Source: Protonemura montana (taxonomy: Eukaryota > Arthropoda > Insecta > Plecoptera > Nemouridae). From it: a stretch of DNA of 64,000 bases. How positions within the stretch are numbered: the first letter of the stretch is position 1; each line of letters opens with the position of its first letter. The translations under genes were made by a program, and so were the position numbers. Below the pieces are notes generated by a model. That model was given only the letters and a program-made list of their open reading frames with translations, was not told the DNA's origin and ran no database searches. Location: positions 22,138,418-22,202,417 of the forward strand of contig OX387605.1 of assembly GCA_947568835.1 (NCBI GenBank), written 5' to 3'. Positions 23,240-35,300 of the stretch are shown here, in pieces.

Positions 23240-24093
23240 TTTCAGAAGTCAAATCCAAAAGCTGACAATCATGTGAAATGATTTAAAGCATAGATTTAAA
23301 TTGCAAATGGGGTTGGATTGTTTCGCTCGTTACGCTCATCAAACACATACCATTTCAATGTTTTAATGTCGAAGTCGATACGGGAAAAATAACTTCAATA
23401 ACCACAATTTAAAGGTCAAATTAAGTTGCAGGAGACATTTTGCATTACGTGCATACTCCCTTATGATATCAGCGATCAGAGGCGCCGGAGCAGCGATCAA
23501 ATTTCAGAGATCAGCCAGATCAGTGAACTCCAGTCTGCTAGAGCCTCTCTTGCAGTCCTGGAACATCAAACACGGAGAGAGATTTTTCTGCTTTTTTGAC
23601 TGCCGAGATAAATTTTAACCAGTGGACTTGTTTCGCGGCGACCAGCACTACAGCGAAATGAGTAATTCGGCTCTGGATGGGCGCGGAGTTTCGTGTCTGC
23701 AAGATAGCTGTCGAAAACAAGGTGTGAGCTTACCGATTCTTTTGAAATAAGGAACCTGGACCAATACTTTGTTCGCTACCAGCAAAAATCAAAAATTGAT
23801 TTCGTAGCGTGGAGCGCAACAAGCACCCTGTTACAGAATGTCGTGCACAGAGGCAACGGCGAATGTTATTTCCTGGGGGGTGCAAGTGCACCCCCTTGCA
23901 ACCCCCTTCGGACGCCCATGGGAACCTACTTCCCCAAAATTATCCCTCGTGATTCCGAATTCCGCGAACAGAATTTTACACTTAATAAAGTTTTAGATTC
24001 CCAACCCAACTTTACGTTAGTCAGTTATGTGTCGAGAGCGATTCGAGTAGGGTGGTTTGTTAGCCTGGGCGTTTTATTTAAGTTTGTTGATTG

Positions 24094-24419
24094 TAAGAGG
24101 ATGGATACACGCAAATTTTTTAGTGCGAGTGTGAAGAGAAAGGCGAACGATGACGCGCGAGAAATTTCGGACAGCCATGGCAACAGCGATCGCAGCATTG
24201 AAAGTGCATGTGCATCTACATCGACGACGGCGTATTCTGAAAATCCAAGACCAGCCTTTGAAACTGAATGTGATCTATGGTCCTCAAGCTGCTTTGGATA
24301 TTGGCCACTTTATGGATCAGGACCTAGCCGACAAACTGAGACACACGCTGGTGACAAAACCATGGTCTACGAGTGCAAATGATTACAGTGGCGGTATGCG
24401 AGTGTTTCGCCCAGACTAG
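24094..24419 (+). pseudogene. hAT-like transposase N-terminal fragment, frameshifted
   Basis: The frame from ATG 24101 starts MDTRKFFSASVKRKANDDAR, the style of start seen in ZMYM1-like (TTF zinc finger) hAT transposases. After about 24290 the family-like text continues in another frame: DIGHFMDQDLADKLR followed by TKPWSTS, stop at 24419. So there is at least one frameshift and no catalytic domain. A downstream end with a poly-C run, TGCACCCCCCTGGAAAAAAT and GCGGACGCCCATGG (to 24555) resembles the outer end of the neighbouring palindrome, which suggests they share element ends. The family call is tentative. Confidence 0.4.
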
Positions 24420-24555
24420 TTTTTATTCAACATATTTAAAACGTGCGATTCTTCCTCTCCCCCCCCCCCCCCCCCCCTCCAGTTGAAGCCCTTTTGTCGA
24501 TATCCTTGGAAGCATTTGCACCCCCCTGGAAAAAATTCTGCGGACGCCCATGGCA

Positions 24556-26387
24556 GACATAGATTATGAACAGAACAGTCGGAAACTTTGGATCTTTTAA
24601 AAAAATCTGGCATTTCTAATTGAATGAATTTGACAAAATTATTTTCTTGAGAAGTGTATAGAGGAATTTTACTCAGATTTCACTTACAATTGCCACAGAA
24701 ATTTAATGAAACTAAAATCGAAATATGTGGGTACAAAGCTAACAACCATCATGCTTTTTTTCAGTATATTTTATAGGGATACATCAATTGTTGAAAGTTT
24801 GAGAAGATATTTATAGAAGAAACATTATTGGAATAGTGGTACTATATGAAATAATTCCGCAAATTTCCGTAAATTTTTTCCAGTTAAAAAACAGTTCGGC
24901 GATTCTCTTTTAAAACTTGGAATGTCCAAGCGGAAAAACACAAAAAAAAAACATCATTCGAAAACACAGTCGGACTCATACAAGCTTCTCTTGTAGAGAA
25001 AATAGATATTTCGCTCGCTACGTTCAACAACAAAGAAATAAACATGGAAATAGGAAACCGAGTTTTTGAATGCAAAGTAAAAAAAAACATTAAGTCAGGA
25101 AAATTGGTTGTTTTTGCTAAGCATTCAAAACCCAGTTTTAAATACTTATTTCACAGCTAGTGTTAAGATATGAGTTTAAAAACTAGAGTCAGTAAGATAT
25201 ATAATGCAATTAATAAATTGTCTTGACACAGCTTTTTAGACAGCGGACATTTTAGTCAGATCGGTGGAAGCGATATATAACTAGAATCCATGATTGGGTC
25301 ATGGAATTATAATTAGGAGTCATGAATTGGTCATGGAATTGTATGAGAGTATGGGATGAGAGTACATGCAACGTCAGCGCAGCTGTGAAAGGTAGCTTAG
25401 TGGCATGTCAGTATGCCTTATATTAATTAGCCTATGCAAAATACGGGTAGAAGCAACGTCTCTGGTCTGATTATTAAGATTTCTATCGAGTTTCATAGAT
25501 TTTAAGGTGGAGTGATTGGAAGCCATCTTGAATAAGTCACCTGTTTCATAACATATTGAACAAATACTTGCTAGTTTTGGTTGCTTTGGTTGCTTTGGCG
25601 CTAGTTGTTGCTAGCCGGCAGACCATGAAAAATTTGTTTGTTTAAATAATTTATATCAACCAGAACTTTTATCGTAAAAACCACTAAAATAAATCATTGC
25701 TCTTCGTGTCAAAGTATCCTAATTTGGCCTGAATCCATTATTTTAGAACCACGAGCTAAGTTAAATTGAAGATTTTTTCTACATGAACCAAGGAGAGAAA
25801 AAACTGACATTAACATTAAAAAATACACGCGGTTTTTTAAATTTACAAGAAAACTGTTGTACTGTTACTACATAATTTTACTAATAACACTAATACTGTA
25901 TTATTGTGGGTACTTATAATACTAGCACAGTAAAAAATTGTTAAAGTTAGAAACTTAAATTCTCGGTGTGCCCGGTCTCACCACCTAAAGTGGTACAAAG
26001 AAATCACAAAAAAAAAAGCACCAATACCAGTTCGCTTCGGAAAAGACAAATTCCACTTGCTAAATTAATGGCAATTATTTTTCTATTTTCAACATCCCAA
26101 GCGGACACGTACTAGCACAAGAAAATCCCCGACGTCGCAAGAAATCAATGGTCGTCATTTTAACCAGTAAAAAAATAGAAGTTAACAAACCTAACCTAAC
26201 ATAATTCAGCTGGTCTGGGCTAAGCTCGCTGTAATGCTATGTATGACTAAAAAGAATCAATACTATTCTCTAACAAACAATTAGTTTGATTATGTAATCA
26301 ATGTACCGTTGATCCAGTACAACGACAACGAAGAATACCATCAAAAGTGCAAACACTTATCATCACCCTCTCTTGTTAGTGTCAGTA
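24556..26387. other. Intergenic, 3' side of integrin gene
   Basis: AT-rich, no exon found. A fragment of the MITE whose full copy is at 26708-26863 lies at about 25104-25138 (GCATTCAAAACCCAG). The integrin 3' UTR should occupy the right end, just left of its stop codon at 26388-26390. Confidence 0.5.
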
Positions 26388-29300
26388 TTATTCGTCGTCG
26401 TCGTCCATCCTTTCAAGCATCTGTGTTTGTCTGTTGATGGCTTTAACCTCCTCCTGTAGAAACGACACAAAGAACGTCAAAGAAATCTCAAATTGAAGGC
26501 TACGAGTTCACCATTTGAAAGTGTTCCTACCTCTTGCTCAATGAGAGCCTCCAACTCCATCTTCTGCTTGCGCTGGAAGAAGCCGGCCTTGATTAGGCCC
26601 ATCACCACGAAAAAGAAGAGCAGCAGCCCTACCGAAACAAGCATTGTCTTTTTTTAAATTCATGTCTACTCTTTCTAACCTTAGCAATAGTTAAAAAAAA
26701 AAAAAAATGGGTTTTGAATGCTAAATAAAGAAAAAATAATTGTGTGTAGTTCTTTTGTTATCGGAAAATTGTCAGGACTGCTTTTACTGTTGATAAAGTT
26801 ACAGGTACAGGTTACGAAACATTGGGAAAAATTAGTTTTTCTTCACTTAGCATTCAAAACCCAGTTTAAACGTTGTTTTGTTCAAATCTAAGTTAACCTT
26901 TACAGCGTGGTTATAGCTCTCTTCGGGGTTTCTTTTTTACTGTTCTTTTACTGGCGTTGTTCTCTCTAATCTATCTAAATTTTTCCAGGTACCGCTCAAG
27001 CTTCCTGATTGGCAGAAAGAGAAGCGCCAGCACATTGATGCATTCTATTTGATAGCATTCATGTAGAAGGCACTTATAAAAGTCCAGTAGGTCTTGACAC
27101 CATACCTCCTGCTATAGAGAGTGCGATGATCCAGCTGGCGACCCCAAGGACCTCCGCTGCGCCGATGAAGTGAGTGGTAGCGTTTATGTGGCTGAACAAT
27201 TTCCCTCCGTCCCAGCTCACCTCGCCGAGGGTAGTCAGGCTCACGATGGTTTTGCCTCCAAGAAGACCGCCTGGCACACGAGAGACGCATTAACCGAAAT
27301 CTTCAAGATCCCATGTACATGAGCGCAGTTCAACACTCTGTCAAAGAAGTCTGCTTCAGAAAATGCTGCAGCTCGAGTCTTGGCTGGCCATTTTCACAGG
27401 ACAAGTTTTCTTGGGTGGACCTTCGTGAAATTACAGAATTGGTGATTATTTCCCAAGGATAACTTGAAGGAGTTGTTGGTGCACGTTCAACACAAGTTAC
27501 TTTTGTTATCAAATTGAAAATGAGATTTAGGAACTTCCAAAGTTAATGTATTAACATCATTTTTGAAAAACGAGTAGGTACAGTAAATAAATTATCTCGA
27601 AAAGTTAAGAGTCACGATCTTTTCGGTGGCCACATTTCTTAATTTGCTCTCTCTATGACGTACGACGACGCATTGCCAGGAAATTTTCTGATTGGTCTAA
27701 TCACAGCATATTTTTGTTCAAATAGAGCACGGGTCTAAATAGTACTGCAGCAGTCTGCTTTGGTCATCCTCGATTCGGTTGATTGATTGATCAATTCGTG
27801 GTGTTTAACGACGTGCTGTTTTGACATCTGGCCATGCGGCACTGGTCTAATGGCGTCGGTGAATGAGTGGATGATGACGAGGATGATGTTAAACCTTACC
27901 TAGCCTAGAAGGGAGGAGGGGAAACCGGTGCCGGTAGGTAGCCTACCCCTGTCGAAGAGCACCAAGTGGACCACCACCTTAACGTCCCTTCCGAAGGACG
28001 GTACAACTCGAACAGCTGGATTTTTCCACAAATCCATGCTGTCGAGAGGTTGATAAGCAAGGCGAATGTAGTTGCTGTACTAACTTTCATCGCTCCGACC
28101 TCTCTCCCAAACAGAACTGGTCATGTGTATAATGGTCACCCATCCAATACGATAGAAAAAGTGGCAAAAGCATTAACAACATTCCAGATTGGCTGCCTTT
28201 CGCTCACTTCTAGGAAAAATCAACCAGAACAAACAGTGAGGAGGTGAAAAAGCGTGGACGCAGTAAAGAGAGAATTCCATCTTGCTGTTTCAATGTTTGC
28301 TGGCTTGTTCGCCAAAGTCACGTTTGATTTGGGGCAGATGGTTCACTCACAACCATTACTTAAGTCTAATTTGACACGCAAACCAGAAGTATATTTTGAG
28401 GTCTAATTCATTTTTCACTGTACATGAAAATTAAAAAATGTTCCTGAAATAATCGTGCGTGTTTTTTTTTTGGATTAAAATAGTAGCGTAGAGAGTATTA
28501 ATTAGTTTTTTTCCTTGCTTGTTAATCAATATTCCGACATCCCTGTCATCGTGATACAACTTAAAAAAAAATGCGGATCAACAAAAGAGTTCGCCGTTGC
28601 GTCACTTTGGTGCAAGAAGCTAAGACCTGGGAACAGCTTACCTATCTTGGCCATGTCGACTTTCATTCTCATTGTGATGCGTACACTGCTGTCTTCACTG
28701 AGAGGTCGCACGTTGCAGGTGATATTCGCGCAGAAAACGCCGGCGGTTTTGCAGTGTAGGTAAAACGTCTCGTTGGCCGGCAGCTTGACGGAGGTGTCCC
28801 CGGCAGTGACGACATCACGTTTGTCGGACGCGGACGTGGCACGCTTTTTACGGACGTTGGAGTCCAAGGCGTCGGTGTTGGTCACCTCGTCCAAGAAGTC
28901 TTCGGTGGGCGTGCAGGACAGTGGTTGACCGTCTTGTAGTACCTGTGAGAAGCAAGAAAGGACCCATGTCCATTTATACAATTGTGTGGGACTCTCCTGA
29001 AAGTAGTCGCTTTAAAAATTGGCATTTATCCGTTTTTAATTCAGAATAATTATTGTTCGCGAAAACAAAATTCGTCTATTGCCACTTTCCTATTGTCAGT
29101 ATGTACCACACCTCGAAAACACCATGAACTTAATGCATCGGTCAGACTCGAACGACGATTTCCATAAGTTGAATAACTAGCTACTTTAGTTCTACCGTTG
29201 AGTGTAGGTTAAAAGTAGAGAAACAACGTCAATGTTACAGTCTCTGCGTGAAAGATGGCCGCCAAATGACTACCTTACCGGCAAAAATGTAGAGTACCGG

Positions 29301-32300
29301 AACATCACGTTAAGTGGAGCCACTGTCGTATGAATTTTAATTTCAATATTTCTCGTAGGTTAACTCGCTTTTGAGACTTTTCATGCTCAAAAAATCTCCA
29401 TCAATGTTTACCTCGACGATTGATATACACGTAACGATATTAAAAAGCGAGTAAATACGATAAATATCGAAATTAAATTTCACACGACAGTGGCTCTACT
29501 TAACGTGATGTTCCGGTACTCTGCATTTTTGTCGGTACGGTAGTCATTTAACGGCCATCTTAACGCAGAGACTGTAACATTGACGTTGTTTCTCTACGTA
29601 TAACCTACACTCAACGGTTCTACTATTTGAATCAACAAATAATTAAATCCAAGCCATTTACTTCGCAGAGATCGTTGAATTCACCGGGGTTTTAGAATCT
29701 GAATTTGAATGCAAGCGTTGGCAGATGGCTACTAAATGCTAAATACAATTTACACGATCCAAGCGGGCAGAACGTGAAGAGAGGTACTTCTAATGTCTAT
29801 ATAATCGACACTAGGGTGTAATGAAAAAAAGAGCAGCTAATAGGGGGCAGGGAAAATGGTGGCAAATCTTACGTCGGGCCTGTAGGCTTCCAAGAAGGTA
29901 GTAAGATTGCCTCCTTTTGTCTGCCAGCCGAACGGATAGCGCACGCGCACGACGGCATCATCTAACGGCGACTCGCCGATCTTATTCACGGTATACTCGT
30001 GCGCAAATTCCACTTGCTGCATCGACACGTTGCTGCTCGCGTAGCGGTAGCTGGCGCGCCCCATGGGCTTTCTGGAAACCACAAGACACCGACCAGACGT
30101 CGTCTTCAGCTAGGTCAAACATCGTGAATTGATTGAAACCGTTCGACAGGACTGTCAGTTGATTTACTTAATCTTTCCAAGTCATCAAAATTCCTGCCCA
30201 ACATTCGAAAATTTGAAACATCAATGTTTAGAGAGTGATTTCTGTTTTGTAAAAAGAAAAATCGATCATTTTTTCGACTTTTCAACTTCGGAATGATAGA
30301 TTCGAACTAAAAAAAATATCATTTTGAGTATCCGCACCTCTCGCCCCACACGCGTCGTTTGTTCTGGTTTAAATGTTTACTGATGACAACATCGGCGCAC
30401 AAGCTCTGGCTTGGCATAAGTGCAATAGCCGGAGAGTATGTCGCGATGTCTTCATCAATGCACATCAAACACTGTCAACGTGCCGGTGCGGTTGAGTGAG
30501 AAGAGCGGCTTGCTTTTCCAACAAGCATACTTATGACTTTTTCTGTCTCAAAGCTATCTTTGCAAAGCTGAAAAGTCGGAAAACTTGACGCTGATGAATC
30601 ATACGAAGGTACGAGCAACAAGTCGAGGCCATGTCTACTGACCCGATAATGCTGAGCTCTGCCACTCGGATCAAGGCCAGCCTTGCGGTCTTGAAGTTGT
30701 TCGATATCTTCTGCTCGCTGGCAGTCTTTGCAATGACCACAAAGTCCAGCGTCCCGTCGCCCACGTGCAGCACTTTGGACATGTCAAGGCTGACGGTCAC
30801 CGAGCTGGACTGCAAAGATCACGGGGAAGGTCGAATCAATAGCTTGAACGAAACTGCAGGGCAATCGTTTCCTACTTATTCACCCACTCAGAGGGGGAAA
30901 CTAAAATGGTACGAATGAGAGGCAAAAACTGCCAGCATGGGTTTCCGGAGACAGCGAAGAATTTTTTTTGGCAAGTATCACTCACTTTCTTCTGCCTGAC
31001 AATTTTGCTTGCCTTCAACTATCTCACGTAGTATCACTTCGTTTAATATTGGCTTAGTCAAAGTCCCACTAAAGTGTGTGTAGAAAAGAACGTCCAATCA
31101 CTTCTATACCGCCAACAATAATTCTGCTTCTAGTGGTTCAGAAGCCATCGCGTTTTTGAGTAATGAAAAACATATTTTTGAAAATGTTGGCACAAACTAA
31201 AATGATAGAAAATAATGCGTCTATAATGTTGGTAGTTTGCATTTATTTGTTACAGCCGACGGTTGCAAGCGACATCTGGTAGAAGATACCGGCACGACGA
31301 GTTGCAGGCTCGATTGCTCAGCAGAACGTTTAGCTTTGGGGCTGGAACTATGTCTACACCGACGAAAACAATGTCATAGCCACATTCTGAAGTAGTATGA
31401 TCTAATAAATATAAGTATAAACACAAGACTCCTTACTTCGTACCAAACAATCGAGCCCCCCCCCCCCCCCCCCCCCCCCCCCAACTTACATTCCTCTCCG
31501 CCGTGAGGTCTATGAGCTTGCAGGTCAGGTTGGATGAGGTCACTTCGAGCTCGCAGTTGGAGGGGATGCTTGCCAGGGACACGGACTTAGGCACGACCAC
31601 CACGAGCTCGGTGTCGAACGCAGGCTCGCCCTTGTTCTCGGCGCTCAAGACCAGCCGGAGCGGCTTGAGCGAGCCGACAACGTGCGTATCTATCCTGAAA
31701 GAACACAGTAGGCATTTCTTGGAGAGCATCCCTTGGTGAGCATCTCTTGGTGAGTATCCCTTGGTGACCGTCTCGGGTTACCTTTAGAATATGCCATTGA
31801 AGAATGCCAAAGATTATGAACGCCATTGATATGCCATCGGGTGAGATGAACGAAATCATTATCCTTTTTGGCATGGAAAATGTTTACGATTTTTAAGCAA
31901 CAACAAGGTGAAAATAAAAAGCAAGAGACAACCAATGTTTTAATTGCTAGCTTTAGTACTTGAAATTAAACTTGCTCGAACAAACAAAATCATCCACAAC
32001 GGATCTTTGTGCTCGTGTAAAACACGTAATAACCAGAAGAGCTTAGAAGAGTTTGCAAAGACTTCTTCGAAAACTGTTTTCAAAGACAGTCCAAGGCCCC
32101 AAAGGCCCACCAATCGAGCTAATTGACTTGCTGTCTTCCAGCAAGTTTTTGAGTACGAGTGCCTCTGCACGCGCAATGTGCAGTGCTGCAGAGGTAATAC
32201 TCGCATTGCACTTCCGACTAATGAGGTGGTATCACTCACTGGGTACTGTCGTTTAGGAAGTGCCAGTTGATGTTGAGGTCCGCGGTACACTTCTGGTTCT

Positions 32301-35300
32301 TGCACACGTTTGCAAAAGACAATTTCATCTCAGTCCGTTCCATGATTTTCTTCTCGACCGGGCATTTCTTGCAGAACTTATCATTTTTTAAATTTGCTAT
32401 AACAAACATGGGAACACGTACAATAATAGGGCTTCAAAAATGTGAACTTTAAGAATAACTGCCTTGTTTTTTGTTCGTGCTGCAAAATCTCCACAATAAT
32501 GTCAAAATATTGGAATGAGGGGAAAGCCGGTGCTGGCATTTTGACTACCCAGTCGAAGAGCATTTAACCCACCGGCTTAATGCTCTTTCCGAAAGACGTT
32601 ACATTTCGCTACAAGTGGATTTCGAAGGAAATCCACACTGTGAATAAGCACGGCGATTGAAGTTCTTCCTTCCAAACTTCTGTCTCTCACACACAAACAC
32701 ACACACACACACACCAGCGCAGTGTTGATTTACGACGATCGGTGTTCCCAACAAGTCAACCCGTTTAGTTGATCCACTTCTCCTCACCATTTCGGAAAAA
32801 AAAAAACAATTTTAATATTAAAATTGTAACTCACTTCCATCGATGACTTGTCTCTCCGCAGAATTGGCAGCACTGTTGTTGAGGAACGCGTACGCAAAGA
32901 CCAATATACTCTCCAAATACTTGCTACCCTCCTGCAATCAAATACCAGAAGGTCTAGAAACCGTGATATTGGGATCGTTTCAAAGAGTTCTTAAACTTCT
33001 CTGGTCTTCTTTCCTACAGATCACCAGGCAAGAATAATACTTAAAATCTCACATAAATACTAAGAGTGCGGCTCAGTACCTTGATGTTGATGTCGAATTT
33101 GTGGAAAACTTCCTTTTGTTCGAGATGCATCATGGTTGTCAAGTTCTTCGAAAGCTGATTGCTTATCGGGTTGACAAAGCTGACCATATCGCGTCCGCTG
33201 CCGCTTCGCACTTCAGTGATGAGTATCACGTCTGCACAGAGGAAAGGGGTGGGGGGGGGGGGGGGGGGTATGATCAAAGAAGGACCCAATTCAGAGCTGT
33301 GGATCGCCCCATGCATTTCCTATCTGAACCACACGCGGCAAAATAGTCATAGGTAATCCACATCTGATTCGCATCGTACCTCTTGCTCTGTGCTGCCTGA
33401 GTTTACTACCAAATTGACTTGATAGTCGATAGGGTCTTTGCTTTTTAATCCGCGCCACACACTAAATTGATAGAGAGATCACCGGTGAATACCGTAAACA
33501 TGAAATTTTAATGGATTCTTTTGGGCACTTGGTCACCGAAAAATTCAGGAGCTGCGAGGGGTGGGGCTATTTGCTCTCTTTTGACACCTGATTGGCTCTG
33601 GTTGTATGGCACTCACCAATCTCATTCAGAAAGTCATCTCCCGTGAAGCTGACGCACACCTCGACTGTCACCTTCGTAGCGTTCTGAGGCACCCGGTCCT
33701 TCTGCGTGCGGAATGAAGTTGTCAGCTCTACCACCGGCTGCGCACGCAGCAACACGACTGCGCCGTAAGAGCCGACCGCTATATCTGCACAGCATTCATG
33801 TTAAATCGTTAAATTACTGCCCTTGGAAGCCACTGGCAAGGAACCGTGGATAAAACTAGATGCGATTTGAAAGAACTGCTCTTGGATACAGCTACCGTTT
33901 ATGAACTCACCTTGGTACTTGTTTCTGTCGATGTCCACGGCAGATGAGAGACTGATGCCGAAACCCCTGACCAGCGAATCGGCTGCAAGGATCCGCTGCG
34001 AGAATACCGACGAGAGTCCATCGAGGCCTCCATTGAAGACGTAGATTGCACCCTGCCCATCATTCTCGTACGGGGCTCCAACCACTAGGTCTGCCGACGG
34101 AAGGGAGGCATGCAGGTCGGATAAGATAAGGACAGTTTCACAGCCTCTCGAGGAGTGGATACAAGAAGAGGAACCCACTGGTCGGACATTTAATACGCGT
34201 CTGCATGTATGTACGTCCTGAAATAGTCATGCAGCTCATTTCCATTCCTTCATTGTTCACTCTGGTAGGGGCATTCTGAAGGCCCCTTTTATAGTCCCAT
34301 CAAAGTCCAACCTTTTTATGTGTTCACCAGTCATTTTTTTCAAATAAGAGAAAGAAGCTGGCTGCAATCGCTGCTTACAGGAATATGCCACCAAGTTTTT
34401 TGTGGGAAACTCTTGCTCCATCATCTCTAGCACGTCCGGGGGGTTAGGTTTAAGAGATGGGAACGAGAACTCCGCTACCGCCAATTCAACAGTGAATATA
34501 GCAAATGAGCGCTTTAGTTGCTGGTCTTTTTTTCGGTATTAGGCGGCTTCATAGATGCTTAGTAAATATAAAGTGTCCTGACCTGCGTAGCCGTCCTTGT
34601 CGAGATCCCCAGGGCAGGCGATTGCCTGTCCGAACCGCCCTCCTGGAAACCTGCCTTTGATTTTTCCCCCGGAGCTGGGTGCCAGATGAAAAGAATTCTG
34701 AAACAAGTCCATGCATTGCAGACAAGAAGCCGATAAAAGCAATGCTGTTTTCTTGAGAAATAATTGTGTCACAAGCGAATAAATCGAGTGAAGTGCCGAT
34801 TTTGAGGGCGTTGTAGACAAACACCATATCTAAGAATGTACACAAAAATGTCAAGTTTTTTTTAATTAAATCTGAAAGTTAACAACATTTGCAGAGTAGG
34901 AATTCTTCAAAATTAATTTTAAGCAAAATCTCACTGAAATAAACGCGGTTTATCAAAGTTTTTTGAAGTTTTTTATAGAACAGACTATTGTATTTCGATA
35001 ACAGTCATTACTAAAGATAGGAAAACCAATTTTTTACAGAACATACTCAACATCTTTGTCTAGGTTCTTATGTAGAAATTAAGTCATTCTGAGCCAAGGG
35101 CTGTTCCCAGGAATTATTTCTGCATTGTTTTTTTTTTTCACGGAAACCGCTAAATACACGGCTTAGGATTGAAATAGAAAATAATTCAATACATTACAAT
35201 CTGTAAAATTTTGAGATTGGTGAGAGGTCCGAATTTCAGTTACCTAGTGACAGTGGTTTGGAACCATCGTCAGTAATGATATTTATCACGTAAAACCCTG

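Larger units (their letters stand above)
18006..23919. repeat. Large imperfect palindrome (inverted duplication)
   Basis: The outer arms 18006-20004 and 21922-23919 are reverse complements of each other and the same length (about 2.0 kb). The inner arms are about 20813-21275 and 21403-21882, with a spacer of about 125 bp. The left half has about 0.8 kb (20005-20812) with no partner on the right. Both ends carry GGGCGTCCG next to a G-rich run and a C-rich run. Each arm carries one SINE lacking the head, one SINE with a 5S head cut short, and a promoter/first-exon-like block, all mirrored. The SINEs therefore predate the duplication. The arms differ by substitutions and small indels, for example in a CAATTG repeat (18838-18880 against 23056-23090). 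It could be a foldback-type element or a palindromic duplication; no transposase is seen inside. Confidence 0.85.
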
